Positions 1-10,321 of a stretch of DNA of 64,000 nucleotides are shown here, one piece after another (position 1 is the first letter of the stretch; the number at the start of each line of letters is the position of its first letter). The DNA is from Zymoseptoria tritici IPO323 (lineage: Eukaryota; Ascomycota; Dothideomycetes; Mycosphaerellales; Mycosphaerellaceae): positions 1,178,001 through 1,242,000 of the forward strand of contig NC_018216.1 of assembly GCF_000219625.1 (NCBI RefSeq), read 5' to 3'. The notes beneath the pieces were generated by a model. The model had not been told where the DNA came from. It saw only the letters and a program-made list of their open reading frames with translations, and ran no database searches. Position numbers and translations under genes: made by a program.

Positions 1-3000
1 AATTCGCCATCGTCGACAAAGTACATGTCGTCATCGTCGTTGACTGCAGGTTTGTGGTGGTCAAATGTCTCGCTCTCTCTGGGGAATCGGAAAGCGTTTT
101 GATCTGGTGTGGCGGAGGGCGGCCTTCGGACGGGCGAAGAAGCACGAGCAACGCCCCTTTCTTCCTGCTGAGAATAATGAGAAGCATCGCTGGGACGGGA
201 GTAATGCGACATGGTACTCCTGTTCGTCTGCATCGGTCGAGGCCTAGCATGGTCGTTCGGAGCGGAAAGGAGAGAGGCGGATGCCGGAGCAGCAGCGGAT
301 GTGTGCGCAGGTGTGGACCGCTGAGAAGGAAGATCCGGAGAATCATCCCCGTCTGAAGACGAAAAGTGGAAGTCTTGGAATAAACCAAGTCCAAGAGGAG
401 CCGTAGCATTATTCGGTGAAGTCGCGAGCATCGGTGAGGCAACGCCAGCTTTTCGCACGAAACTTTCAAAGTCGCCACTTTCTGTCACGCCTCCCACTCT
501 GCCAGGTCTGACAATCGGGCTGGTGAGAAGGCTGCCTCCCACAGAGCCGTTCCGTCGTCCATCGATGCGGAACGACTTGTCTCTCTTCAGCGGAGTGATG
601 TCCTCTCGCTGGTCGCCTTGCGCGGGGCGTTCCAGTCCAGCGAGCGTGGTGGGGTCTAGCTGCGGACTAGTCACCGTTTCGCCATTCTCCTTTCTGGCAT
701 TCTGAACATGGACGGGTGCAGGAGGCGGTGGGCGGGCCGGTTTCGTAGGTGTTGGCGTTCCGATCACTGTTGTCGGAGGCGATGATGCTTTGTTGTCCTG
801 TGTCGGCGTCGAAATGTTCAATGCATCAGCCTTCTCCTCGCGAGGTGTGACGCCACGACTTCCCGATTCAAAAGTCATCCCACTAACCACCCGATTCCGT
901 ACACTGTTACCACTGTCTCTCTGTGGTAGCGGCGGCCTTTGGGCCTTCTTTCCAGGCGACGGAACCGGCGTTGAGGCCGGAACGGGCAGACCAGGCACGC
1001 TCAACCTCATGCCACTCCCGATGGCGGACGGCGGAGCGAGCATACTCCCAACGCGACTCCTCTCCTCCGCACTCCTCTCCAAAGGCGGCGCATAATACAC
1101 CGAGTCCCGCAGGTACCCATCGATGGTACTATCGCGCCAGTATCCCCCATATTCACCCGCAAAGCTCCCCGCGTAGCTACTCGGAGCACCGGCACCAGGC
1201 GCGCCGTAGGTAGAATACGTATTCGAGCCGTGAGAGCTGTACGGCGCCAAAGGAGGAAGTGTTGAGTTGCGAGCGTAAATAGCCGAATGTGCGCGGAATG
1301 CGGGATGGTCGGCGTAAGGGACGTCGCGCTCGTCGGTGATGGTGGGAATGTTGGACTCGTCGTAGAGGGATGATGCGTCTGAGACTGAGCCTTCCGCATC
1401 GTCGGCGGCGGCGGTGGGGTTGTCTTGAGGAGGGAGTATTGTGGCGGATGTGGGTTGCGAAGATTTGTCAACGGTCTTGGTCTGTGGTTGATGGCTGGGC
1501 GGTTGGCAGTCCTCAGCATCAGCGTCCGACTCGGACTCTGACTCCGGCGAGGTAGGGTACATCGCAGCGTGGTTTCGTGGCTGCAGGTAGAATCCGGCCG
1601 GCCCTGCGCCAACTGGCTGCTGCGAACCTGTAGTGTCAATCGCTAAGGACGAAGTCGAACTCATCATTGCCAATCCCGGTTGTATACCAAGCCCAAGACC
1701 TCCCATATTGTCTTGCATCTCCATCTCGTCCATATCATCCATGGCATCCTCATCGAAATAGTCATCATCATCGGCATCGTCGTCCAACACCTTCGCAGCA
1801 GCAGCGGTAGTGGACTGGGCAAGATCGCCGCGTGAAGCAATCTTGCGATGCTTCTCCTCCAACGCCAATTCTTGCGCCGCGCTCCCCTCTCCGAGCTGGA
1901 AGGAGAAGCGCGAAGCATTGCTGTTCTGGTGCTTGGGGAGCGTAGAAGGGGATGTCCGCTTCGAGTGCCCAACTGCAGAGGCGCGTTTCTCGACAAGAGG
2001 CTTGGAGGATGAAGATCGAAGTGAGGAGGTGTCTGATGTGCGAACTGCCGTGGGGGATGTCTTCCCACTTCCCGCGCTAGCGTTGTTCGGGGTTGGAGGC
2101 GGAACGGCTGGGGCAAGGAGTGTTTCTGGACCAGCCGACCGCCGATAAGAATACCCATTCGCAATGACCTGCGGTTCCCTCGAGACGAAGCGATCAGTGG
2201 GCGGCTCCACGGGCGATCCGTCCACGCTGCCCTCCTCAATCGTCTCGATAGCAGGCGGAGCGAGCACAACAGAGTAGTGCCTGCTCGTGGTGGACTCATT
2301 CAAGTTCTTCCCACCGCCAGCCTTCTCCATGCTCGGCGCCTTCTTCAAACTCGTCCTCTGTTCAACGGACGCCTGCGTGCCGCTAAATTGCGACACCGGA
2401 CGTGACGTCTTGCTCGTGCTGGAGGGCGAAATCGGACTGAATATCTGTACACTACTCCGCGCAGTGACGGGACTGACTTCGCTCAGGGAGCTGGCCGGGC
2501 TCGAGGAGCTCTCTCTTCGATCTGTGGCGCTGGCAGGTGGACTGCTGGATTGCGGTTGATCCTCGTGGTACAAGCTGACTTGCAGTGGGTCCGGAGCTTG
2601 TTGACTCCTCCGAGCGAAAGGTGGGAGCACAGCGCTTTCTTGCGAAGCGGAGCGGATGGCATCCTCCTGCGCGGATACCCGTTGGAGGAACTCCTTGTTT
2701 TCGAGGTTTTCGGCATGGATGGAACTCATTCGCTTGGAGGCCTCGGGTTGTTCGTCAAGGTGTTCAACGAAGCTTGGTGTGTAGGGAGGTTTCTTCTCGG
2801 CGGATTCACGTATTGGACCGCGGTTCACCAGGGAGCAGCTTCGTGGTGGGAACGCTGGAGATAGAGGTGTGCCATCGGGTGACACTTGGGCGGTGAGGTA
2901 AGCTGCAGGCATGTCCATTTCGTCAAAAGTGTTCCGTTTCCCACGAGGCGCGCTGAAGTCGTGAACCATGTTGCCTTTTATTCGCGGGTCAAAGTTTGGT

Positions 3001-4163
3001 CCAGGTGTATTGACGCCGGAAGCCACGACATCTCTCTGCCGTGCGAGGGCCTGACGCTGGGCTTGTTCGTCGATCACGGTGTCAGGGTGTTCGCTTCTTC
3101 TTCGTTGTAGAAGATTCAGCGGGTTGAGTAGTCTCGTCTTGCGTTTCGATTCGTTCTTCTTCTCTCTTTCGGGCTTCGGCTCGCTGTTCTTCTCCTTTGC
3201 AGCCTTCTGTTCCATCTTTGGCGTCGACGATCTCTTCGGTTTGAGAGGTGGTCTGGAAATCGATTGTGTCGTGTGGTGTGTAGGAACAGTAACACCCGCA
3301 ATCGTCGTAGCTGCGCCGGCTGTCTTCGGTCGTGTCATGACATGCTGTGGCAACGGAAAAGTTGCCGCATTCTCTTGATACGGCGTTCCAATTGTCATCG
3401 CAGGAGAGGACGGTATTGGCGCTGCAGGAGGGAGAAGAGTTGTCGACCGCTTCTTCTTGATGGAAAGCCCGCTCGCCAGGCTCTTCATGCTCGGTCGGGG
3501 GCTTATTCGTGGACCGGCTATTGTCGGACTCGGCGGATGTGCAACTTCTGTCCACGAGGGAGGTAGCAGACCCGGAGAACTGTGGTTCGTTTGCATCATG
3601 GGTCGCGGAGGAGGGGGAGAACTGTAGGGTTTGTCGCGCGAATCGACGAATTGCCGGCTCATGATAACCGGACCTGTCACAGATCGTGGTAGCGAGGGAA
3701 GAGGACTTGTCGGTGCCTTGGACGGAAACAAAGACGACTCCATCTGAGGGCTTGGACTGGGTTGTCTTGCGTTGAAGGCGGGCTGTGGTGTGATCTGCCG
3801 TGAGTTCCCACCGCTGCCTGTGCTGTCCTCTTTCCTCGATCCAAGCGAATTGTAACTTGTCTGAGGTCTCGGCATCGTCGGAGGTATTGCTGGCGGGAGG
3901 CTTAGATTCGGAGATGTGCCTGCGACCGACTTGGACTTTTCTCGAGCTCTTCCGCCGTCCGTCCTGCTCCCATGATTCCCACTATTGCCCACCCGACTCG
4001 CATCGTCAATTGACCCGAATGAATCCTGTAAGAATGGCGAAGGAGGGAGAGGGGTGTTCTGAGCGGCGGTCGGGGTTGGTGGTAGCTCGAAGTCGAAGGT
4101 CATCTGAAGTGAACTGACCACGGAGACGACACTCGTCGGGCGCTGATCGTCGCGGGCCTGCAT
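1..4163 (-). CDS. Giant Ser/Pro-rich conserved fungal protein, truncated by the left edge
   Basis: One open frame runs leftward from the ATG at 4163 to base 1 with no stop, so at least 1387 codons are present and the C-terminus lies outside the window. An in-frame stop at 4230-4232 makes 4163 the first possible ATG. I checked frame continuity at several places along its length and found no need for an intron. The protein is dominated by Ser, Pro, Thr and Ala and is probably disordered. Ordered-looking islands include a basic Lys/Arg/Glu stretch followed by NFDPRIKGNMVHDFSAPR (about residues 390-407), SRFSFQLGEGSAA (about 757), an Asp/Glu/Met tract (about 790-810) and a Tyr/Gly-rich stretch near 1000-1020. 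The DPRI..HDFSAP block resembles one I associate with uncharacterised ascomycete proteins (memory, unchecked). No enzymatic domain is visible; a scaffold or polarity role would be a guess. Confidence 0.85.
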   Translation of the reverse strand, partial: MQARDDQRPTSVVSVVSSLQMTFDFELPPTPTAAQNTPLPPSPFLQDSFGSIDDASRVGNSGNHGSRTDGGRAREKSKSVAGTSPNLSLPPAIPPTMPRPQTSYNSLGSRKEDSTGSGGNSRQITPQPAFNARQPSPSPQMESSLFPSKAPTSPLPSLPRSVTGPVIMSRQFVDSRDKPYSSPPPPRPMMQTNHSSPGLLPPSWTEVAHPPSPTIAGPRISPRPSMKSLASGLSIKKKRSTTLLPPAAPIPSSPAMTIGTPYQENAATFPLPQHVMTRPKTAGAATTIAGVTVPTHHTTQSISRPPLKPKRSSTPKMEQKAAKEKNSEPKPEREKKNESKRKTRLLNPLNLLQRRRSEHPDTVIDEQAQRQALARQRDVVASGVNTPGPNFDPRIKGNMVHDFSAPRGKRNTFDEMDMPAAYLTAQVSPDGTPLSPAFPPRSCSLVNRGPIRESAEKKPPYTPSFVEHLDEQPEASKRMSSIHAENLENKEFLQRVSAQEDAIRSASQESAVLPPFARRSQQAPDPLQVSLYHEDQPQSSSPPASATDRRESSSSPASSLSEVSPVTARSSVQIFSPISPSSTSKTSRPVSQFSGTQASVEQRTSLKKAPSMEKAGGGKNLNESTTSRHYSVVLAPPAIETIEEGSVDGSPVEPPTDRFVSREPQVIANGYSYRRSAGPETLLAPAVPPPTPNNASAGSGKTSPTAVRTSDTSSLRSSSSKPLVEKRASAVGHSKRTSPSTLPKHQNSNASRFSFQLGEGSAAQELALEEKHRKIASRGDLAQSTTAAAAKVLDDDADDDDYFDEDAMDDMDEMEMQDNMGGLGLGIQPGLAMMSSTSSLAIDTTGSQQPVGAGPAGFYLQPRNHAAMYPTSPESESESDADAEDCQPPSHQPQTKTVDKSSQPTSATILPPQDNPTAAADDAEGSVSDASSLYDESNIPTITDERDVPYADHPAFRAHSAIYARNSTLPPLAPYSSHGSNTYSTYGAPGAGAPSSYAGSFAGEYGGYWRDSTIDGYLRDSVYYAPPLERSAEERSRVGSMLAPPSAIGSGMRLSVPGLPVPASTPVPSPGKKAQRPPLPQRDSGNSVRNRVVSGMTFESGSRGVTPREEKADALNISTPTQDNKASSPPTTVIGTPTPTKPARPPPPAPVHVQNARKENGETVTSPQLDPTTLAGLERPAQGDQREDITPLKRDKSFRIDGRRNGSVGGSLLTSPIVRPGRVGGVTESGDFESFVRKAGVASPMLATSPNNATAPLGLGLFQDFHFSSSDGDDSPDLPSQRSTPAHTSAAAPASASLLSAPNDHARPRPMQTNRSTMSHYSRPSDASHYSQQEERGVARASSPVRRPPSATPDQNAFRFPRESETFDHHKPAVNDDDDMYFVDDGE

Positions 4164-5475
4164 GATTGCGCGGTATGAAACCGGTATGCGCTTTTCAGTT
4201 CCCAGCAGCTGAACGAGTTGCGCGTTCGTCTACGCTCCCATGAGAGTGTTGCGGGTGCGAGAGAGAGAGAGCTGTTTGAGGCGCTTTCGTCCCTAGTCGT
4301 ACATGTCCTCCGTGAACATTACTCCGTGTGATTTTCAATCCTCGATCCTCTCGCTGGCAGTAGGTCTTTAGCTCTGGCGGTGTCCGTCTATTCTCGCTGC
4401 AAGTAATCCTCCTTCTCATGCAAGCATATGCCAGACCCTGCCACCGTTCAGCTTCTCCACCATTCGATCTGTGTACCTCGAGTCCGGAGAAGGTATCCCA
4501 CTTTGGTCAGGTCGCGTTAATCGTCACATGGGAGGAATGTGGTCGTCGTCGTCTTGGAAGAGGTCTCCCGTCCCGTCTCGGATTAATTGGCGATCGTGTC
4601 AATCCTTCAGCGCCGTCAGCGCGTAAGTGAACAAAAACGATCCGGCCGGCACCCAGGAGACGGGTCCGAGAGCAATAATCAATATAGCCCGCCCCAGAAG
4701 ACCCTGCAAATGGAAATGACTAGCTCTAGCGGCCACATGGCCAAAGAGCATATCGGCCCATCGGCGCGAATGCGTGGGATATACGCAGTCCGGGATGAAT
4801 TGTACCGTGAGAAACACGGCCAAGCACAGAGCCCTTCCCCGGTACTTTACAATTTTGATTCCCTCGACGATTAATCCATGTCAATTACACATGCGTTGCC
4901 CGGTTGGAAGCGAGATTGATCCGGGAGTGGTTTCTTGGATGATACGTTATAGTACCCGACTCACGTTCGACGCGTTTCATTTCCTGTTGAAGTCGTTGTC
5001 CGGAACTCCCCTCCTTCTCAACAAGTGTTCACGCCGGGATGAATGGAATACGACTTTGTCAGTCATCATCGCGTGAGATTTTAGACTTTCACGCCAGAAG
5101 TGGGCTGACCGAGAATGACAAGCGCGGGTGGGGGTAGTGTGAACCTCCACACTCACGCTTTCTTGTTAGATGACGATAAGCTCATTTTGGGGTAGAAGTG
5201 CCTTAAGGTGACACTGCATACCTTAGAGAGGACGGCAAGTTCATCGTCGTGCGGGTGTCCCAGTTTACAGCAACATCCTCATTGCAACACGCGTGCATGG
5301 AATCGGCCCATCAATAGCAAGACTGCCCTGTGCCTCGAAGGAGACATCCCACTGGGCCTAAGGTACCGATATCGCTTGCGGTGGACAACAAAACCAGAGG
5401 AAGTTCGTCGGTCGTGTATGAAAACAATCTCTCTGCTACCTTACCGATATTACCTCCCTGCCCTCCACCTCCGCC
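4164..5475. other. Divergent intergenic region, 1.3 kb
   Basis: This lies between the 5' ends of the giant minus-strand gene and the plus-strand siderophore acyltransferase, so it should hold both promoters. It contains a short GA-rich tract (about 4256-4271) and one CGATAAG site at 5174-5180. The small open frames here (for example 4774-5076) show no protein-like composition or recognisable motif. Confidence 0.6.
5174..5180 (+). promoter_or_regulatory. Candidate GATA-factor site upstream of siderophore acyltransferase
   Basis: The sequence CGATAAG fits the HGATAR core recognised by fungal GATA factors, including the iron regulator SreA family. It is a single core match about 300 bp upstream of the start codon and does not extend to the longer ATCWGATAA form reported for SreA targets, so support is weak. 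Confidence 0.25.
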
Positions 5476-7173
5476 ATGGCTCCCTCTCCACCCACCATTG
5501 TCCACCTCCCCAACGGCCAGTCTCTGAGCGTCTCTCCCGTCTTCGGCGGCCTCTCCTTCAAGGCCAACGACTTACATACCCCTCACAACGTCTTCCCTCC
5601 CGGCTGGACCATCATCATCAACAGCGAAGATGACGAGGAAGACGACAATGACAATGATGATTCCTCCTCGGAGCGCAAGAACCACATCCACCGCTACAAG
5701 ACTCCTACCCTTCGCAACGACCACCTGTTCATCTCCTCCATCTCCAATCCCTCCTCCGCCGACTTTCGCGCTCCAACATCACCAACTCGTCAAATCGCCA
5801 TGATGCTCTGGGCCACGCTGTACTGGTACTTCCATCAACCTGCTCCCTCTCCCCATCTCACCACCCCAGCGTCCTCCTCCACTCCCCTCGAAGGTCGTCC
5901 CAAGGGAGAGTGGCGCATCAACATCAACCGCGAAGGCATTTTCAAAGGTCGTCAACTCATCCCCAAACTCGAGCGCATGGGTCTTATCGCCTCCGAAGAC
6001 TCTTCTGTTGGTCTCGATCCAGACGACGGCGTGACAAATGCCCACGAAGGTTGGACGAAAATGTTCGTCTCCCGCCGTGCATTCTGGCAGATGGATCCGC
6101 GCATCTACCTCTTCACCCTGACACCCATGCATCCGAACTCGCCATTTCCCGCTCTCAGTCCTGCAGGTTCCCGCCCGTCATCGCCCTCCCGCGGCGGCCC
6201 TCGCGATGAAGACCGCCACTCTCACTCTCAAACTCGCAACCTGACCTCAAACTCCCGCTCCGCCACCCCACCTCCTGGACCATTCCACTCCACCTCGCAT
6301 CTTCCCACATACTACCCACCGCCTCCACTCCAATACACATTCACCAACAACACCCGGCACCCTCTGCGTCCCAAACCTTTCCGCCAAGGCGAAACAATCT
6401 ACACTCGCTACATCCCCTCTTTGGATCAATACCTTTCCTTCCGCGTCGCCTCCCTTTCGAAACGTCCCGTGCCCTACGCCGGACCATATTCTCACTCCCA
6501 CTCCGCAGCGGGAGGAGCATCGTCAACATCCGACGCCAGTCTGCAATCGGGACGGGACATTCTCCGCTCCACCTCTCAAGAAGGCAAATCTCAGTCTACT
6601 GGTCCTGCGACGTTGAGCGATGTGGAGTATCTGCACCAATGGCACAACGACGAGCGAGTGGCGCATAGCTGGGGCGAGACTGGTCCTGCATCGCATCAGG
6701 AAGAGTTTCTCCGCGGCGGTTTGCAGAGTCGACATTCGATCCCCTTGATCGGACTTTGGGACGGAAAGCCGTTTGGCTACTTTGAGATGTACTGGGTGAA
6801 AGAGGATCGGCTGGGAGGGTATCTGGGCGGTGATGTGGGAGACTTTGATCGCGGCCTGCACGTTTTGGTAGGGGAGACCGAGTTCCGCGGTGCGCATCGG
6901 GTGAAGGTGTGGATTGATGCGCTGGTGCATGCTTGCTGGCTGGCGGATAGCCGAACGGAGGTCGTGGTGTTGGAGCCGAGGGTGGATAATTTGAAGTGAG
7001 CGCTCTTCCATGCTTTTCCAGGTTGGCGGGGTTTTTGCTAACGACGGTGATTTAGGTTGAAAACATATCTCGAAGAGAGAGGCTTTTATAAGGAGAGGGA
7101 GATTACATTTCCGCATAAACAGAGTAATCTGATGAAGATCCGACGGGATGGATGGGAGGGGCCGGCGATTTGA
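5476..7173 (+). CDS. N5-hydroxyornithine acyltransferase, SidF/SidL type (siderophore biosynthesis)
   Basis: Two exons, 5476-6995 and 7056-7173, give 545 residues. The 60-bp intron has GTGAGC..TTAG ends and a TGCTAAC branch point, and splicing turns DNLK-stop into DNLKLKTYLEERGFYKE. The N-terminus opens with VHLPNGQSLSV and VFGGLSFKANDL followed by FPPGWTI, the pattern I know from fungal SidF/SidL proteins. The C-terminal ~170 residues (from YLHQWHNDERVAHSWGE to FPHKQSNLMKIRR) form the GNAT-type siderophore acyltransferase domain (Acetyltransf_8, IucB-like), which acylates N5-hydroxyornithine with acetyl- or anhydromevalonyl-CoA. A Ser/Thr/His-rich disordered insert lies in the middle. SidF (peroxisomal, fusarinine branch) cannot be separated from SidL (ferricrocin branch) by eye: the C-terminus is GPAI, not an obvious PTS1. 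No other siderophore gene is adjacent. Confidence 0.85.
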
Positions 7174-7660
7174 GAGAAAATATAATCTAGGAGAACAGGG
7201 AAACAGGTAAACAGGACATATGCTGAAGGACCAACAGAACGAAAAAGAGCGAAGATGAGTGAGAAGCATTGTGAACGGCGGAGATACTCAATTCAGCAGA
7301 TACGACTGTCATCTAGCACTCAGGTATTCCCTCCGGCCCATCGACTTCCAAAGCAGCCGCAACGCACGACTTGATCTGCATATAGGTCAATATCCTGCTC
7401 ATCGCAGGTATGTTCGCGCCAGGGGACATGCTCCCGCCCGTCGCCGCACGAACGGAAAGTTTGCTCGACACATATGGGTCTGAAATCATACGTGAATGAC
7501 TGGAAGCCTACCCGGTGAAGCTAGTCTCCACCTCAGCGCGGAAAGTGAATTGACAATTCATTCCCAGCACGCGACGCGACGGTTCTCGTCAAGCTCTCCT
7601 CCTTCAAACTCATTGCTCCTTCCCAAACAAGTCGTTTCCGGACACTGTCGACTCGCAGCA
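7174..7660. other. Intergenic region, 0.5 kb
   Basis: It contains the 3' region of the acyltransferase and the promoter of the first tail-anchored paralogue. The frame of the downstream gene is open back to an ATG at 7496, but that ATG has T at -3 and the extra 55 residues have no counterpart in the paralogue, so I treat them as leader. Confidence 0.5.
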
Positions 7661-8332
7661 ATGTCCAGCGCAGCACAATTCCCGAACCGCTTCTGCCCAC
7701 GCGGCAACAGACTCCATCGCACAGAGTCCCTTCGCCACTCAGACAGCGAAACATCGCCTCTGTCTCATGATCAAGACGAGTCCCCGGCGAGCGCGAGTAT
7801 ACCCGATCACCCTCCAAGTCAGACTCCCGTCGCAGCTAGCGTCGGTCCAGGCAGAACTCCCCTTGAAGCGCAGGACGATGGAGCACACCATGCCCCAGAC
7901 CCGCCGGACAGCGATGACGGACCGGACGAATCGGACGGCGGCTATACCATCCAAGTCGACCGCACCCCACCACCACCCGGCTCTCAGCCGCGTACGGTAG
8001 AGGAAGTACGTCTCCGAAACTCCCTCGCCGCGCTGCAAGACAATCTCAACACCTCCACAGCTTTGGTCAATAACCTCCGCGCGCGTGATGCATTTCATCG
8101 ACATGACAGGACAGCCAAGAAAGCGGAGTGGAAGAGAATATGTCAACGCCGAGACGAAGCGATGGGAAAGGCGAGGAGGGCGGTGCAGAGGGAGAGGAGG
8201 ATGAAGTTGGCGTTGGCGGTTTTGTTAGGGTTGGTGCTTGTGGGGTGCGTAGGGTTGGGGTTTGTGGCGTGGGTGCAGGGGCCGGAGAGGGAGTATGTTA
8301 GGAGGAGGAGGGAGGAGATTCTGTGGCAGTGA
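7661..8332 (+). CDS. Unrecognised tail-anchored membrane protein, tandem paralogue 1
   Basis: A single exon encodes 223 residues from the ATG at 7661, which has G at -3. It has a Pro/Asp/Ser-rich, presumably cytosolic N-terminal half, a basic helical region with RNSLAALQDNLN, TALVNNLRARD and a long Lys/Arg/Glu stretch, one strongly hydrophobic segment (about residues 183-205) and an 18-residue tail containing EYVRRRREE. It aligns almost without gaps over the last ~105 residues with the protein at 9044-10321, including STxxVNxLxAR, the membrane segment and ExEYVRRRRxE. An RLHR motif near both N-termini also matches. No known family is recognised. A single C-terminal anchor followed by arginines suggests a tail-anchored protein of ER, mitochondrial outer or other membrane. 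A start at 7496 (278 residues) is possible but less likely. Confidence 0.65.
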   Translation: MSSAAQFPNRFCPRGNRLHRTESLRHSDSETSPLSHDQDESPASASIPDHPPSQTPVAASVGPGRTPLEAQDDGAHHAPDPPDSDDGPDESDGGYTIQVDRTPPPPGSQPRTVEEVRLRNSLAALQDNLNTSTALVNNLRARDAFHRHDRTAKKAEWKRICQRRDEAMGKARRAVQRERRMKLALAVLLGLVLVGCVGLGFVAWVQGPEREYVRRRREEILWQ

Positions 8333-9043
8333 GTGATGCATTGCCGTTGCTGTTGCGTCTTCACAGGCTGCGTCTACAGAGACTATGCGGTCGCTTGATA
8401 TCTCTGCATCGTATGAGTCGCTCAGGAGGCAATGCCAAGACTTCTCGGGGGGTGAAGTGAATGGAAACCAACGCTCAAATCATGAAGGATTCTGGTGACG
8501 GACAAAAGTTAACAGGAGACTCTCGGATAGAACGACACACGACGTTCCGCTATCTAGTCTGGCTGTTCGGCCTGAAAATGCAGAAAAGTCTCCAACCCAT
8601 CAGACCGTTTCCAAGACAGCCGCAAGCAAGAATAGACATCAAGATCTGTCTCACCACTGCAATGGAAGACCGTCTTGCATCCCTCCAAGACCGTCTTGAC
8701 TGCTCTTCCACCGCTCCTTATGCAAAATGGAGAAGTGACTTGCAATGCCTTTGTCCATGAATATGAGATAGTCTAAGACACCCAACTCGAGACAAGTGAC
8801 CATCCCAATTGACGCACAACACACGACACGAAATGTCTCGATCCACGACCTTCTGTCCATTCAAATATGCTCCGCCATCCCATGGCAATCATTGAACCAG
8901 ACACTCCCAAACCACCAAACAAGTTGAACTACCTTACCCACACAAGCAAGCAATCAAATCGCCCTCGAATCCGATAGATCGACATACACGAGACATACAG
9001 CAATAGACAAGCAAATCCATCCACCTTCTTACCGACCGACGCA
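8333..9043. other. Intergenic region between the tandem paralogues, 0.7 kb
   Basis: A 99-codon plus-strand frame at 8461-8760 has no recognisable features. The undecamer AGACCGTCTTG occurs twice close together around 8667-8700. No RNA gene is seen. It probably contains the 3' end of paralogue 1 and the promoter of paralogue 2. Confidence 0.5.
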
Positions 9044-10321
9044 ATGGCCAACACCAGATCCGCCAACAACACTCCGACCTGCAAAAACTCCTCTCCAAAC
9101 TCCGTCCGCTGCGACTTCACCCGTCTTCACCGCAACGCAACCGCAACCCCTATCTGCAACAAGCGGAAACTCGAACAAGATACCCCTAAACCGAAGCAAC
9201 GCAGCACTCCATCCAACAAGAAGCGTCGTGGAGGAGGACGTCGAGGACTCCCGACTCCAGCGCAAGACGACGGGCAGGTCGACAGCACCAATAACGACGA
9301 GACGAGCGACGAGAGCGACGACGACATGCAGCCTTCCTCCTCGACCCGCTACCCACTGCGATCCGGCGGGGGGTTGCCGACACCGCACGCCTCTCAACAA
9401 CAGGGTGGGGGAGCTCAGCAGCAAGAGGCTCCTCCTGCTTCTCAACCCTCTTCTCCAGAACCTGCAAAGAATGCTCCAGGAGGTCTTGAACCTACGCCCG
9501 AGCAGCCAACCGCGGAGCCCGCAAATGCCGACGCCGACATCGAGGACGATGCAGAAGACAATATCATCGACGCCAGATCTCGCACCACGTCGCCTGCACT
9601 CCCCGGTTCGGATGATGTTGTCAACACGATCGAAGGTCATGCTCAGCATGTTCAACGCAACAGTGAAGGGCGAGATGCCAGCATCGCTGACCCAGGCAAC
9701 CCGCCCAATTCTCCCGCTAGCACGCAAATAGTTCCCGAAACGCCTCTCTTGGCGGCTCAGCGTGGTCTCTCCGTCTCCTCTGGATCTCCTCTTTCCAGTC
9801 TCGCACCCTCTGTCCACAGCTCTCAGGCTCGACAAGACATCGACCTACCCGATGATCTTGACCACGACATGGACCAGGACTCGCAGCCAGCCTCCTCATC
9901 CATCGTCAGCAGCTTGTCTAACACGCTAGCTTTGGACAGGGAGTCAACCGTCTTCAATATCCACGCAACCCACCACCCCGCCTCTCCCCGCCGCGAAGCC
10001 CGTCTTCTCCGGCGTTCCCGCGCCGCCATCACCCGCAACCTCAGGCACAGCACCACCATCGTCAACCGCCTCCAAGCCCGCGCCGATCTAAACACAAGCG
10101 AGCTGATCAACACGCAAGTCCTTCTATACGGCGCGCAGCGGGAACTCCGGGCCGCGGACCGGAGAGCGCGGAGAGCGGGACGGAGACAGAGGGTGAGGGA
10201 TGCGGTGATGGTTGGTCTAGGGGCCGTATTGGGGAGTGTGGGATGGGGAGTTTGGGGGTGGATGAGCGGGGTGGAGATGGAGTATGTGAGGAGACGGAGA
10301 GGGGAGTGGTTTGGTTTGTAG
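9044..10321 (+). CDS. Unrecognised tail-anchored membrane protein, tandem paralogue 2
   Basis: A single exon of 425 residues starts at an ATG in the context GCAATGGCC. The first ~290 residues are rich in Gln, Pro, Ser and Asp/Glu, with acidic runs such as DADIEDDAEDN, and look disordered. A basic helical region follows with AAITRNLRHSTTIVNRLQAR, then a membrane segment rich in Gly and Trp (about residues 387-407) and the tail SGVEMEYVRRRRGEWFGL. The C-terminal ~105 residues match the neighbouring gene at 7661-8332 with only a two-residue length difference, so the pair looks like an old tandem duplication whose N-termini have diverged. No known family is recognised. The antisense frames across it (for example 9029-9835) are compositional shadows. 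Confidence 0.7.
   Translation: MANTRSANNTPTCKNSSPNSVRCDFTRLHRNATATPICNKRKLEQDTPKPKQRSTPSNKKRRGGGRRGLPTPAQDDGQVDSTNNDETSDESDDDMQPSSSTRYPLRSGGGLPTPHASQQQGGGAQQQEAPPASQPSSPEPAKNAPGGLEPTPEQPTAEPANADADIEDDAEDNIIDARSRTTSPALPGSDDVVNTIEGHAQHVQRNSEGRDASIADPGNPPNSPASTQIVPETPLLAAQRGLSVSSGSPLSSLAPSVHSSQARQDIDLPDDLDHDMDQDSQPASSSIVSSLSNTLALDRESTVFNIHATHHPASPRREARLLRRSRAAITRNLRHSTTIVNRLQARADLNTSELINTQVLLYGAQRELRAADRRARRAGRRQRVRDAVMVGLGAVLGSVGWGVWGWMSGVEMEYVRRRRGEWFGL

Noticed and set aside
1007..3555. Minus-strand frames 1007-1639, 1664-2299, 2483-2716 and 3082-3555
   Set aside because: They lie in other frames of the giant gene (1-4163), whose own frame is open throughout and contains ordered conserved blocks.
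8461..8760. 99-codon frame between the tail-anchored paralogues
   Set aside because: It has no similarity to either neighbour and no protein-like pattern.
9029..9835. 268-codon antisense frame across the second tail-anchored gene
   Set aside because: Its Arg/Gly/Val-rich composition mirrors the sense strand codons and it starts without an ATG context; the sense frame has a paralogue.
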